A stretch of DNA of 35,415 nt from Pleurocapsaceae cyanobacterium CSU_1_1 (GCA_012034765.1 JAAUOU010000043.1:1-35415), one strand, 5' to 3'. Shown: positions 7,049 to 15,894, numbered from the stretch's first letter. The notes: generated by a model from the sequence alone, not told the origin. Translations and numbers: made by a program.

Positions 7049-9348
7049 CTTTGAACGCAAGTCTGGTATAAAGAATGTAAGGTTGTACCATCTTTGCTAA
7101 ATTCAGCTACGGCACAATCAAAAGCAACTTGAAAACGTTCTGGCTGAGTAGTTCGGACTTGTTCAGCAACCTCTATGCCTTCTGGTGCAGTAAATACTTG
7201 TTTTCTTAAGCTAGTCAGCAGTTCGCTTAAATGTTCTTTACCTTGGGTTTTGTCTAAATTAGGCATCCCCATAATAAAATCTCCGTTGTCCCAATAGCCT
7301 GCAACTTCATCGTTACGACAAGTGGCTTGAATGAGTTTACCCCATTGCGCCAAAATGCGATCGCCTATTCCATGACCATATTTAAAGTTGATTTGCGCTA
7401 AGTCAGTTATCTTCAGTACTGCTAAACAAAATGGTTGATTCAGTTTTTGAGCTTGCTGTAATAAACTTTCGATTTGCCGACTGCTTTGAGTACGATTGCT
7501 TAGTCTGGTTAGGGGATCTTGAGTAGCAAGTTTATGTAACAAACGGCTGCGATCTAGTCGGTTATTGATCCTCGCAATTAATTCTGCACCAACTACGGGT
7601 TTAGCAATATAGTCATCTCCGCCGATTTCAAATATTTGTTGGATAGTTTTTGCATCCTGTCGTGCAGTGAGAAACAACACGGGTAATTCTTGCCAGTCTG
7701 GATCGCTACGGATTGCCTGACATAGCTCAATACCGTTGATTTTAGGCATTTCTACATCAAGAATTACTAGATCGGGTTGAGTTGCTTGTAATACCTCCCA
7801 AAAGTGTAAAGGTTCTGCCAAAGTGCTGACTTTGATTCCCCAAGGTTCTAAGATTGAGCGCAAGACAGACAGAAAGACAACATCATCATCGACGATTAAA
7901 ATAGATGCAGTTGCCGATTGATTTTGTGGGATTAACTTACTAGCAGTTTGCCAAATTTTCCCAGGAGTAACGGGTTTGGCTAGAAAGCTACTTGCACCCA
8001 TATGAATGGTTGTCAGGCGATTATTTAAACTATTAGTATCAGATAAAACTATTGTTGGTATTGAAGGAGTACGAGACTTTAATTTACTGATTAAAGATAA
8101 ATATTCTTGTTGATTAGTAGTTATTTCGGTATCTATTACTACTGCATAAGACGAGTTATCTTCTAACCAAATCTCAGCTTGGGTAAGATTATTTACCTGA
8201 TGCCAACCAAATCCTTGAGTCATACCTAGCTGCTGTAACTTTTGGCTTAACTGATTATCAGCAGAAATCAATAAAAATTTTGTCTCAGTAATAGTTTCGC
8301 TAGTTGAGGTTTCATCCAGCGCTAATAAACTATCTAAATCTGTGACTAAAGAAATAAATTGTTCTCGTTGTTGAGTATCTAAAATTAAATTATCTTGCAG
8401 CAAAGTTTCGATCTCACGAGCAATATCTGTTCCAGCATCCCTGGAGAACATGCCCAAAACCCCTGCTAGCTTATGGGCTGCCTGTTGAGCATCCTGTTGC
8501 AATTGGGAGGATAAATTAGCTTGTTTGACTTTAGCTACAGCTTGTTGAAGTACCTTCAGGCGCTCAGACATCTTGTTTTGATACTTGAGCCATGTTTGTT
8601 CCATCTCCCGATTAAATTTTTGCTCGATAGAAGCAGAAATAGTAGAAATATTATGATCAGCTTGCTCAGATTCAGCAACTTTCGGATGAAGACGGTAGCC
8701 AATACCGTAAACATTTTCAATCCAATCTACTACCCCCGCTTGTTTGAGTTTTTTGCGTAATCCTTTGATGTGCGCCTTGACGCTTTCCTCCAATGGCAGA
8801 TCGTCGAATGTCCAGATCTTATCTAAGATTTGCGATCGACTAAATACCCTGGCAGGATTGCGCAAAAATATTTCTAATAAACTATATTCTTTGGCTGTCA
8901 GTTTAATTAGCTGTTGTTGATAGCTAACCTCACAACTACTAGGATTCAAAATCAGTCCATTAATATCTAAAACACTAGTAGGAGCAACTTCTTTTCTACG
9001 GGATAATGCCCTCACTCTGGCGTTTAATTCTCCTAAGTCTAAGGGTTTGGTTAAATAATCATCCGCCCCAGCATCTAAGCCCAAAATCCGATCCTGACTA
9101 GCATTTTTAGCCGTCATTAACAAAATTGGGGTTGTGTAACCTTCAGAACGCATTTTTTCGCACAGGCTTACTCCATCCAATCCTGGCAAATTAACATCGA
9201 GCAAAACTAAATCATACTCTCCAGTTTGGACATACTCCCAACCCATCTGTCCATCTGCTGCTATTTCCACTATATGGCGTTGGCTGGATAGAGAGCGTTT
9301 AAGTACTTCTACTAAAATGTCGTCATCGTCAACTACTAAAATTCTCAT
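7045..9348 (-). CDS. Multidomain response regulator: REC-wHTH-HPt-REC-REC-degenerate GGDEF
   Basis: This is a 767-residue regulator. Residues 1-115 are an OmpR-type receiver (Asp51, Lys101) and about 125-222 a winged-helix DNA-binding domain ending in YGIGYRL. About 245-345 is an HPt domain with His292 in AHKLAG. About 357-470 is a receiver-like domain with Asp406 and Lys458, with a weak acidic pair. About 482-598 is a full receiver (Asp531, Lys583). About 605-767 is a GGDEF fold (DPLTRLSNR at 611-619) whose signature reads DNGDF at 687-691 instead of GG(D/E)EF, so cyclic-di-GMP synthesis is unlikely. It combines DNA binding with a phosphorelay and is convergent with the kinase and regulator genes, which are plausible partners. 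The upstream palindrome overlaps its probable ribosome-binding site. Confidence 0.88.
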   Translation of the reverse strand: MRILVVDDDDILVEVLKRSLSSQRHIVEIAADGQMGWEYVQTGEYDLVLLDVNLPGLDGVSLCEKMRSEGYTTPILLMTAKNASQDRILGLDAGADDYLTKPLDLGELNARVRALSRRKEVAPTSVLDINGLILNPSSCEVSYQQQLIKLTAKEYSLLEIFLRNPARVFSRSQILDKIWTFDDLPLEESVKAHIKGLRKKLKQAGVVDWIENVYGIGYRLHPKVAESEQADHNISTISASIEQKFNREMEQTWLKYQNKMSERLKVLQQAVAKVKQANLSSQLQQDAQQAAHKLAGVLGMFSRDAGTDIAREIETLLQDNLILDTQQREQFISLVTDLDSLLALDETSTSETITETKFLLISADNQLSQKLQQLGMTQGFGWHQVNNLTQAEIWLEDNSSYAVVIDTEITTNQQEYLSLISKLKSRTPSIPTIVLSDTNSLNNRLTTIHMGASSFLAKPVTPGKIWQTASKLIPQNQSATASILIVDDDVVFLSVLRSILEPWGIKVSTLAEPLHFWEVLQATQPDLVILDVEMPKINGIELCQAIRSDPDWQELPVLFLTARQDAKTIQQIFEIGGDDYIAKPVVGAELIARINNRLDRSRLLHKLATQDPLTRLSNRTQSSRQIESLLQQAQKLNQPFCLAVLKITDLAQINFKYGHGIGDRILAQWGKLIQATCRNDEVAGYWDNGDFIMGMPNLDKTQGKEHLSELLTSLRKQVFTAPEGIEVAEQVRTTQPERFQVAFDCAVAEFSKDGTTLHSLYQTCVQS

Positions 9349-9353
9349 AATAT

Positions 9354-9369
9354 TAGCCCTAAAGGGTTA
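9354..9369 (-). promoter_or_regulatory. Palindrome over the ribosome-binding site of the multidomain regulator
   Basis: Arms TAGCCCT (9354-9360) and AGGGTTA (9363-9369) flank two A. On the minus strand this gives AGGG about nine bases before the ATG at 9348, a likely Shine-Dalgarno element that could be occluded by the opposite arm or by a protein. Operator or translational control is inferred; chance cannot be excluded. Confidence 0.25.
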
Positions 9370-9615
9370 GCTTCGCATCAGATCGCATTTCTCGACTGCA
9401 CTCTTCTCAGTTGAGATCATGAAACCAATTCGGGAAGAACCAGAGAAATTTTTAACTAAAATTAATGTTGATGTTGCTTGATTGACAAAACTTGAGGCAA
9501 TACTGTAGGTAGCTGGGTAAGCTTAACAGCTTGTACGTACTCTAATTATCGAGTTATTGACTGAAGAATATGTTAATGTTGCGGAACATTACATTTATTT
9601 AATTGATAATTTTTA

Positions 9616-10431
9616 ATGTTAGGACATGATGGGAAGTTTTTAATCAGCGTTATTATCCCAACTTATAACCGTAGTGATCTAATTCTAAGAGCGATCGCTT
9701 CTGTAATTGCTCAGTCATACTCTCACCTAGAAATAATCATCGTGGATGATGCTTCTCAAGAAGATATTGCTGGAGTTATCAAACAAATAGATGATTGTCG
9801 GATTCAATACATTCGCCATCCTCATAATTTGGGTGGCTCTGAATCTAGAAATACAGGAATCAAACATGCTCAAGGAGAGTTGATCGCTTTTTTAGATTCT
9901 GATGATGTCTGGTTGCCTAATAAGCTACAAACCCAGTTGGATGCGGTTGCTCAAGCAGTACCACAGCATAATCTGCATAATCTGGTTTGTTACAGCAAGT
10001 TTCAATTATCTCCCCAGGTATTTTACGCTCAATCAATTTTTCCCTCTCAGGGTAAACAAACTCAGGAAACAATTCCCCATTATTTGTGGGTATCTAGAGG
10101 AGAAATGCTGACAAGTACTCTATTAATTGCTCGTGAGTTAGCCTTGAAAACTTTATTTAAACCTGGGTTAGTCAAACATCAAGATTTAGACTTTGTGATG
10201 AGGTTGGAACAACAGGGGGCTACATTTATTTTTGTCCCTCAAGTTTTGACAATTTGGCACAATGAATCTAGGAGCGATCGCACTTCAAAATTAAACGACT
10301 ATCAATTTTCTTTGAGTTGGATTGATACTTATCGAGGATCTATTACTGATAGAGCAATTAAAGGATTTATTTTGAAAGAAGTAGCCCCAAAAATGCTCTT
10401 AGATTATCAAAAAAAAACCGCAAGCAATTAA
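9616..10431 (+). CDS. Family 2 glycosyltransferase (C-terminus frameshifted)
   Basis: A GT-A fold inverting transferase that adds a sugar from a nucleotide donor, probably for exopolysaccharide or O-antigen-like glycan at the inner face of the membrane. It shows the N-terminal SVIIPTYNRSDLILRAIASV, IIVDDAS (about 41-47), NLGGSESRNTGI and the metal/donor-binding LDSDDVWLPNK with Asp94-Asp97. The catalytic domain is complete in these 271 residues. The frame then ends soon after a run of nine A (10409-10417); removing one A would extend it to TAA 10571-10573, giving about 318 residues, with a basic amphipathic tail. The shortened product may be active, but membrane association could differ. It lies upstream of an EpsG-like polymerase. 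Confidence 0.85.
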   Translation: MLGHDGKFLISVIIPTYNRSDLILRAIASVIAQSYSHLEIIIVDDASQEDIAGVIKQIDDCRIQYIRHPHNLGGSESRNTGIKHAQGELIAFLDSDDVWLPNKLQTQLDAVAQAVPQHNLHNLVCYSKFQLSPQVFYAQSIFPSQGKQTQETIPHYLWVSRGEMLTSTLLIARELALKTLFKPGLVKHQDLDFVMRLEQQGATFIFVPQVLTIWHNESRSDRTSKLNDYQFSLSWIDTYRGSITDRAIKGFILKEVAPKMLLDYQKKTASN

Positions 10432-10573
10432 AATACTGATCGAGGGATTGCGGGAACAACTTATTCCCTTAAACCATGTTTTGTTTCTATTGATTAAACA
10501 GGCTATTCCTCGAAAATTTCAGCTAGCTTTAAAAGTTTTATTTCAAAAGGCTAAGTTAATTAGCAGTAGATAA
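10418..10573 (+). other. Out-of-frame C-terminal tail of the glycosyltransferase
   Basis: In the frame beginning CCG at 10418 the DNA encodes about 51 residues (KILIEGLREQLIPLNHVL, then FLLIKQAIPRKF) ending in TAA. It is open exactly from the A9 run and looks like protein with hydrophobic helix and basic residues, as found at the ends of such transferases. One A fewer in the run joins it to the upstream frame. Confidence 0.7.
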
Positions 10574-10662
10574 CAACATACTGTTGTATTTAAGAGGTTC
10601 AAGATGCAGTCAGTCTAAAAATTATTAGATAAGTATGTAAATATGATTATAGAAAAAATTAA

Positions 10663-11955
10663 ATGCAAAAAAACTTAATTAATAACAGTATTAACAGCTT
10701 TACCAGTGGTAAAAATGACAAGGTAATCTTCTTATTTATCGGTTTTGCCCTGTGGTTTGTTTCACCAATCTTAGGTATTTTTGCGCTGCTTTATTTTGTT
10801 TATTTAAATAAAAAGGAAAATAGTCGTATTAATCTCCTAATTCTCTTATTAGTAGTGATAACTATTACAGTTTTTGTCTCTTCTGTTGATATTATCTCTG
10901 ATTTAGCTGTTTATGTTGATAACTATGAACTTTTAGGTAAAGAAACTCCTTTTGAAGTTGCTGGAGGAGGAGGATTCGAGTTTGTCATGTGGTTGGTAAG
11001 TTATCCAGTTTATGTGCTTTCTGGAGGTTCTAGATATGCTTTTATCTTCTTTTGGTCATTAGTAATCAATTTAGTTACCTTCTTGGTAATCGTTAAAGCT
11101 TTTTCTCCCAGAAAATATGCGTTACTAGCTTTATTTATTGTTGCCACACCAAACTTTATTGGCTATCAGGCGTTTTTGCTCCGACAATATATCGCTATAA
11201 TCATCTTTTTTGTTGCTTTAATATACCTTGATAAAAAAATCTGGCTGTGGACTATATATTTGCTAAGTGTGCTTACTCATATTGGCAACTTACTGTATTT
11301 ACCAATTTTATTACTATATAATAAAGTAAAAATATTAGAATCTAAAATAACTGTCTTTTTCGTAGTTATATTTGGCATCACTGCCGCTTTCAGTGCCTCT
11401 ATTGTTTTCGATTTAGCTTCTTTTGTCGCCAAATTTCTGCCATCTCCCTATTCTTCAATTATCTTAATCAAAACCTATCGTTATGGTAGAGAGCAGGTTG
11501 CTTCTTCAGACTTGGGTATTGCCTTTGTCGAGCAGTTTATAGTCTTTATGATTATTATCTTATTGGTTAATAATAAAGTAGTTAAGCATCCTCAAGAAAA
11601 AGTACTTAAATTTTTATATCCTATTTTTCTAGCAGTTATGTTTATGGGGCGAAACATTTTCTTATTTTCTAATCGTTTTGCCTTTATCTTTTTCCCCTTT
11701 GGTGGATTATTTTATTATTTTATAATTGAACATAACTTAAAAATATTTAGACGTGAAATCATCAGTTTTTTACTGTTAGCTAAAATTATTTATTTTATCT
11801 ATTTTATGAATATTATGAATAATGGTGAAACTGTGTTGAGCTTTATGCACGGGAACACCCTTGGCTCTAACTTTTTTGACTATATCGAAATAGTTTATGA
11901 TGGCTTTACTGAAGACGTAAAAATTAAAGAGCTACCCGATCGCATTATTATCTAA
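10663..11955 (+). CDS. EpsG/Wzy-like polysaccharide polymerase, multi-spanning
   Basis: This is a 430-residue very hydrophobic protein with about ten or more predicted membrane segments and few charged loops. The early motif around SDLAVYVDNYELL, then FEFVMWLVSYPVY, and RQYIAIIIFFVALIYL (about 174-189) matches the pattern of EpsG-type proteins, which polymerise lipid-linked repeat units of exopolysaccharide at the periplasmic side of the inner membrane. The preceding glycosyltransferase supports a glycan role. No Wzx flippase or chain-length regulator is nearby, so this looks like a small satellite locus. Assignment rests on topology and a few motifs, since this family diverges fast. Confidence 0.65.
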   Translation: MQKNLINNSINSFTSGKNDKVIFLFIGFALWFVSPILGIFALLYFVYLNKKENSRINLLILLLVVITITVFVSSVDIISDLAVYVDNYELLGKETPFEVAGGGGFEFVMWLVSYPVYVLSGGSRYAFIFFWSLVINLVTFLVIVKAFSPRKYALLALFIVATPNFIGYQAFLLRQYIAIIIFFVALIYLDKKIWLWTIYLLSVLTHIGNLLYLPILLLYNKVKILESKITVFFVVIFGITAAFSASIVFDLASFVAKFLPSPYSSIILIKTYRYGREQVASSDLGIAFVEQFIVFMIIILLVNNKVVKHPQEKVLKFLYPIFLAVMFMGRNIFLFSNRFAFIFFPFGGLFYYFIIEHNLKIFRREIISFLLLAKIIYFIYFMNIMNNGETVLSFMHGNTLGSNFFDYIEIVYDGFTEDVKIKELPDRIII

Positions 11956-12162
11956 TAGCTGCAAAGTGAAACAAAGATCAAAAAAGAGAAAACCGCCCGA
12001 TAAATTGCCGAGCGGAGTGTGGTGTGAGGAGTGAACGGAAACTTTTGTCTCCGCCCACTATTATTCTAAAATAGAACTTTCAAATTGCCAGAGTTTTTGG
12101 CTGAAACAGCATAAATATTAAGTTTGATTAAGATAAATCTTGAGAAAACTTAAAAAAACTGC

Positions 12163-12504
12163 TTAGGTAGCATAGATATGCAAAAACCAGCCGATCGCAA
12201 TTCCCAAAAAAACAAAGCGTACCACCTGCCAAAAAATATCGGGTAACAAAACGCTTTCAAGACTCAATTCCAGACTGTCTAGCTCTTGTTGCAGACTGCG
12301 TAGTTCAGTTTTCAGGGGTTGATTGAGAGATCGATCTTGTTGCTGTTTTAATTCTTGCTGACGCGCTTTAATTTGCGATCGCTTTTCCCAGTCTTGTTTA
12401 ACCTGATCGTGTCGTGACTGAAGCTGCGCCAAAGATTGCTCTACTTCAATCAAGATCTGTGCCAACTCATTTTCTTTAGGATCGCCAGATTTAGGAGATG
12501 ACAT
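12163..12504 (-). CDS. Small coiled-coil protein with C-terminal membrane anchor
   Basis: This is a 113-residue protein of unknown function. Residues 12-82 are Gln/Glu/Lys/Leu-rich with heptad-like spacing (SLAQLQSRHDQVKQDW, LRSLQQELDSLELSLESV), predicting a coiled coil. Residues about 90-110 (VVRFVFLGIAIGWFLHIY) form one membrane helix at the end, so it is tail-anchored with the coil in the cytoplasm. It is divergent from the next gene with a 57-nt gap, so both may share a promoter region. I recognise it only as the type of conserved hypothetical seen in cyanobacteria. Confidence 0.7.
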   Translation of the reverse strand: MSSPKSGDPKENELAQILIEVEQSLAQLQSRHDQVKQDWEKRSQIKARQQELKQQQDRSLNQPLKTELRSLQQELDSLELSLESVLLPDIFWQVVRFVFLGIAIGWFLHIYAT

Positions 12505-12561
12505 CGCTAAAATTAGTAAAATTAATTAGAAAAGCAATTTAGAACGACACGATCTTAACCT

Positions 12562-12870
12562 ATGTTTAACGTAACGCCGATATCCAGCAATCAAAATAAA
12601 GTTCCTGCTGATTTAACAGATTTAGAGTTAGCCCAGGCTCTGGTTGAACGCAGCGTCATTGCCCATCAAAACTGGCATCGCCTCAAAGGCAATAGAACAG
12701 CTCAAGCCAAACAACAGCTAGCCTCAGCACTAGTATTGCTGTTAAAAGACCAACCCGAATTAGCTTTGCAGCACCTCAATCAAGCAGCAGGATGGCTCGA
12801 CGGCTCACTGGCTGCGCCTCCTTGTCCTGATGCTCCAAAGCGCAAAAATTCTCCAGATAAGTACAAATAA
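12562..12870 (+). CDS. Small conserved cyanobacterial protein (possibly DUF6439)
   Basis: This 102-residue soluble protein contains LELAQALVERSVIAHQNWHR, a helical middle rich in Gln/Ala/Leu (LLLKDQPELALQHLNQAAGW) and a basic end. The pattern recalls a cyanobacterial family I believe is called DUF6439, but I am not certain of the number. Function is unknown. It precedes yebC by 38 nt in the same direction and may be cotranscribed with it. A short 9-bp direct repeat covers its stop codon. Confidence 0.7.
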   Translation: MFNVTPISSNQNKVPADLTDLELAQALVERSVIAHQNWHRLKGNRTAQAKQQLASALVLLLKDQPELALQHLNQAAGWLDGSLAAPPCPDAPKRKNSPDKYK

Positions 12871-12890
12871 GTCAAATAAGTCAAATAAGT
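12861..12890 (+). repeat. Short 9-bp direct repeats
   Basis: GTCAAATAA occurs twice in tandem (12871-12888) after a related GTACAAATAA that supplies the upstream stop codon. It is a small repeat with no visible role, lying between two genes that may be cotranscribed. Confidence 0.7.
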
Positions 12891-12908
12891 ATTTTAGCTA
12901 AACCAAAG

Positions 12909-13661
12909 ATGGCTGGACATAGCAAGTGGGCAAATATTAAGCGACAAAAAGCGAGAGTCGATGCCAAAAAAGGCAAAACTTTTACTCAACTATCGAGGGC
13001 AATTATCGTAGCAGCACGGAACGGTATTGCTGATCCTGAGGGGAACTTTCAACTACGGACAGCAATCAACCAAGCCAAAGCAGCAGGGGTGGCGAATGAT
13101 AGTATTGAGCGATCGCTAGCTAAAGGAGCAGGAACTTATCAAGATGGGGAAGCAAGCCTAGAAGAAATACGCTACGAAGGTTATGGTGCAGGAGGTGTGG
13201 CGGTTTTAGTAGAAGCTTTGACGGATAATCGTAATCGTACCGTTGCCTATCTGCGGACAGCATTTACTAAAAATGGCGGGAACTTAGGCGAGACAGGCTG
13301 TGTTAGCTGGATGTTTGAGCAGAAGGGTGTGGCGATCGTCGCTGACGTAAATGAAGAAAAATTGCTAGAAGCTTCTCTCGAAGGCGAGGCAGACAGTTAT
13401 CAAATGTACGACGAGCGAAATGCAGAAGTACTGACAGAAGTTACTAACCTGGAAAATCTTAACCAAACTTTGCAACAGTATAATTGTGCGATTGAAGAAA
13501 TACAACTGCGCTGGATACCTAATAATATGATCGAAATAACCGATCCAGAGCAAGGGCGATCACTAATCCAACTTATCGACACTCTCGAATCTTTAGATGA
13601 TGTCCAAAAGGTCACCGCTAATTTTGAGATGAGTGAGGAATTAATTGCAGCTTGTAGCTAG
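12909..13661 (+). CDS. yebC: YebC/PmpR-family regulatory protein
   Basis: A 250-residue full-length member with the family's signature start MAGHSKWANIKRQKARVDAK, the NGIADPEGN segment, EALTDNRNRTVAYLRTAF (about 93-110) and the conserved GCVSWMF. YebC proteins were described as DNA-binding regulators and more recently as ribosome-associated factors that help translate difficult (proline-rich) stretches; which applies here cannot be told. The ATG is the conserved family start. Confidence 0.95.
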   Translation: MAGHSKWANIKRQKARVDAKKGKTFTQLSRAIIVAARNGIADPEGNFQLRTAINQAKAAGVANDSIERSLAKGAGTYQDGEASLEEIRYEGYGAGGVAVLVEALTDNRNRTVAYLRTAFTKNGGNLGETGCVSWMFEQKGVAIVADVNEEKLLEASLEGEADSYQMYDERNAEVLTEVTNLENLNQTLQQYNCAIEEIQLRWIPNNMIEITDPEQGRSLIQLIDTLESLDDVQKVTANFEMSEELIAACS

Positions 13662-13758
13662 ACAATAGATAGATCAGAGCGAAAAAATAAAAATTGACAG
13701 TTGACAAGACAATTTTTCTCGGCTATTAAAGATACTAAAAAGAGAGTAATAATTTCTT

Positions 13759-14856
13759 ATGAGCAACTGCGGAGCAATGTCTAGTAGCAATCGACAGCCA
13801 GTTCTTCCCTTAGCTGATTTACTGTGTCATAAAAAAATTGAACAACTAGCTCTTTTACCCATTGGGGTAAAAATCAAATCATTTGAAATTAAAAATCAAG
13901 ATTCCTCTAATTGTGTTGCTGTCAAGAATTTGCACCAAAAAGTCAAGCTCCCTAACTTTGTAGATTTACAGTCTTATGCGCTAGATTTTAAGCGTCAGCA
14001 AATCCTCAACCAAACTCCTAATTTTATTTCGGCTACACTCCAGGGGAATTTAACGGCAAATAAAAGGTTTTGGTGGCAGTGGCTGTTGTCAACTACTACC
14101 AAAATTTCAATTTTAGTTTTGCTGATTTTATTTCAATCATCTTCTCAGGTGAGCAACCTGCTGGAAAAAGCGAAAATTTATATCGATCTAGATTCACAAA
14201 AAGCAGCAACTATTCCTGCTAGCAGTGTGGCTTTGTTAAAGAATAGCCAAGCCTCACCTTTGAATCGAGCAATTGAGGCAGCAAGGGAAATTGAAGTTAA
14301 CTCTCCCTATTATCCAGAAGCGAAACAAGACATTACTCGCTGGAGTGAAGTAATTCTCGATATTGCTAAAGGAAGAGCGGGTGAAGGAGACTTGGCTGGG
14401 GCGATCGCTGCTGCTGAGTTAATTCCGCAAAATTATTCCTCTACACAATTAATTGCTCAAGAAGCAACGGTAGCCATGGAAGATTGGCATTTACAAGCGC
14501 AAACCCAAAATCTTAATCGCAATTATCTAGCAGAAGCCAAAGCGCAAATCTCCCTCAATCCCAATCAAGCTTCTGCTTACAATCAGGCAATAGAAATTTT
14601 ACAGCAAATAGTTCCAGGAGCAGAGGAATATCCAGAATCTCGAAATTTGATTGAGCGCTGGAATAAGCAAATATATCTGATTGCCAAACAACGGGCAGAT
14701 CAGGGCAACTTTCAGCAAGCAATTGAAGCTGCTTTATTGATTACTCAAGACTCTTTATATTATCGACAAGCAAAAGATTCAATCAATCATAGAATCGAAT
14801 CGATGTATGTACAATATAGTGAGCAACTAAATGTAGTGAGAAGAAAACTGCACTAA
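13759..14856 (+). CDS. Membrane-anchored protein with two internal TPR-like repeats
   Basis: A 365-residue protein of unknown function. A cytoplasmic-type N-terminus (1-105) is followed by one membrane helix at about 106-127 (ISILVLLILFQ), then a helical region with two copies of a roughly 50-residue unit at 170-218 and 277-325. Both share AIE, then Y-P-E-A/S, I-x-R-W, IAK-x-RA-x-x-G and AI-x-AA at matching spacing, which resembles tetratricopeptide-like helical pairs for protein contacts. A second in-frame ATG at 13777 is possible. It is 22 nt before the PHP gene and may be cotranscribed. No enzyme motif is visible. Confidence 0.75.
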   Translation: MSNCGAMSSSNRQPVLPLADLLCHKKIEQLALLPIGVKIKSFEIKNQDSSNCVAVKNLHQKVKLPNFVDLQSYALDFKRQQILNQTPNFISATLQGNLTANKRFWWQWLLSTTTKISILVLLILFQSSSQVSNLLEKAKIYIDLDSQKAATIPASSVALLKNSQASPLNRAIEAAREIEVNSPYYPEAKQDITRWSEVILDIAKGRAGEGDLAGAIAAAELIPQNYSSTQLIAQEATVAMEDWHLQAQTQNLNRNYLAEAKAQISLNPNQASAYNQAIEILQQIVPGAEEYPESRNLIERWNKQIYLIAKQRADQGNFQQAIEAALLITQDSLYYRQAKDSINHRIESMYVQYSEQLNVVRRKLH

Positions 14857-14879
14857 ATTAAGTTCACTACAACAAAAAA

Positions 14880-15697
14880 ATGATCGAACTACATACACAT
14901 ACTACGTATTCTGACGGTATTTTGACCCCACAACAGCTTGTAGATAGGGCTGCTATTGCTGGGGTGCAGGCGCTGGCGATTACTGACCACGATACTCTAC
15001 ATGGTTGGGATGAGGCGATCGCGGCAGCCAAACAATACCAGCTGGAAATTGTGCCAGGGGTAGAATTAAGTACGGTTCACAACGGGCGATCGCTTCATAT
15101 TCTCGGTTATTATCCTCAAAGAGCATCGTTAGAAGCGCCCCTGCAAGAGCGTTTGGCAGGTAGAAAGCGCCGAGCAAGGCAATGGTAGAAAATCTGTCTC
15201 AGATGGGCTATCCTCTAGAATTAGACCAGTTAGACGGCAATTTAGCCCTGGGTCGTCCGCATATCGCTAACGCTATGATTCGTGCAGGCTATGTAAGTTC
15301 TAGTCAGGAAGCTTTTGAACGATTTTTAGGCGAAGATCGGCCAGCTTATGTTCATTATGAAAAGTTTTCCATCCAAGAAGGTATTAGTTTAATTCGCGAT
15401 TGCGGGGGGATTCCTGTTTGGGCGCATCCTTATTTATTCCGTGGTGGCAAGGTAGAGGATGTTTTACCAGAGCTTCTAGCAGCAGGATTGATGGGACTTG
15501 AAGTGTATCATCCTCATCATGGGAATAATAAGGTGAATCGTCTCAAACAATTGTGCCAAGAGCATAATCTCTTGATGACAGGAGGAACAGATTACCACGG
15601 TTACGATCTAGAGCATCCTGAAAACGAACGCTGGCAATTGAATCAGCTAAAATTACCCTTAAGTTTGCTAGAATCTTTGCAGCAGTTAGCTCGCTAA
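14880..15697 (+). pseudogene. PHP-domain phosphoesterase (TrpH/RNase AM-like), split by a frameshift
   Basis: Two frames together give a normal-length (about 272-residue) PHP metal-dependent phosphoesterase; relatives degrade 5'-phosphorylated short RNA or 3',5'-bisnucleotides. The first part (14880-15188) has HTHTTYSDG (His5, His7) and TDHDT (35-39). The second (15182-15697) has RPHIANAMI, VWAHPYL and TDYHGYD, the later metal ligands. The frames overlap at CAATGGTAG, so the stop of the first sits just inside the start of the second. One extra A at about 15181 would restore the family sequence across the join. Either a loss, a sequencing error, or two polypeptides made by translational coupling; each half alone lacks part of the active site. 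Confidence 0.85.
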
Positions 15698-15726
15698 GGC
15701 AATGGCTTGCACCTATCTGGACTCAA

Positions 15727-15894
15727 TTAATCGTCACTAATACACCAAGCGACAAAGGCGATTAATAACAGGGCTAAAACCCACCAGCCAAGAGAAGTAA
15801 AATGAATAGCCAAATTTACAGGAGTAAATATTAAAGTTTCTGTAAAAAACCAATTGCCGATTAACAGTAAAGCTAGAATGACCACGAGTAACAT
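15727..15894 (-). CDS. Small two-helix membrane protein, 55 residues
   Basis: The minus strand encodes 55 residues from ATG (15892-15894) to TAA, starting MLLVVILALLLIGNWFFTET and ending LLLIAFVAWCISDD. Two hydrophobic stretches (about 1-14 and 35-50) are joined by a short loop with a TPVNLAI motif. The reading frame is open, and the composition suits a real membrane peptide; from memory such small proteins occur in cyanobacteria, but I cannot name a family. It lies downstream of mntP on the same strand, 130 nt away. Function unknown. Confidence 0.55.
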   Translation of the reverse strand: MLLVVILALLLIGNWFFTETLIFTPVNLAIHFTSLGWWVLALLLIAFVAWCISDD

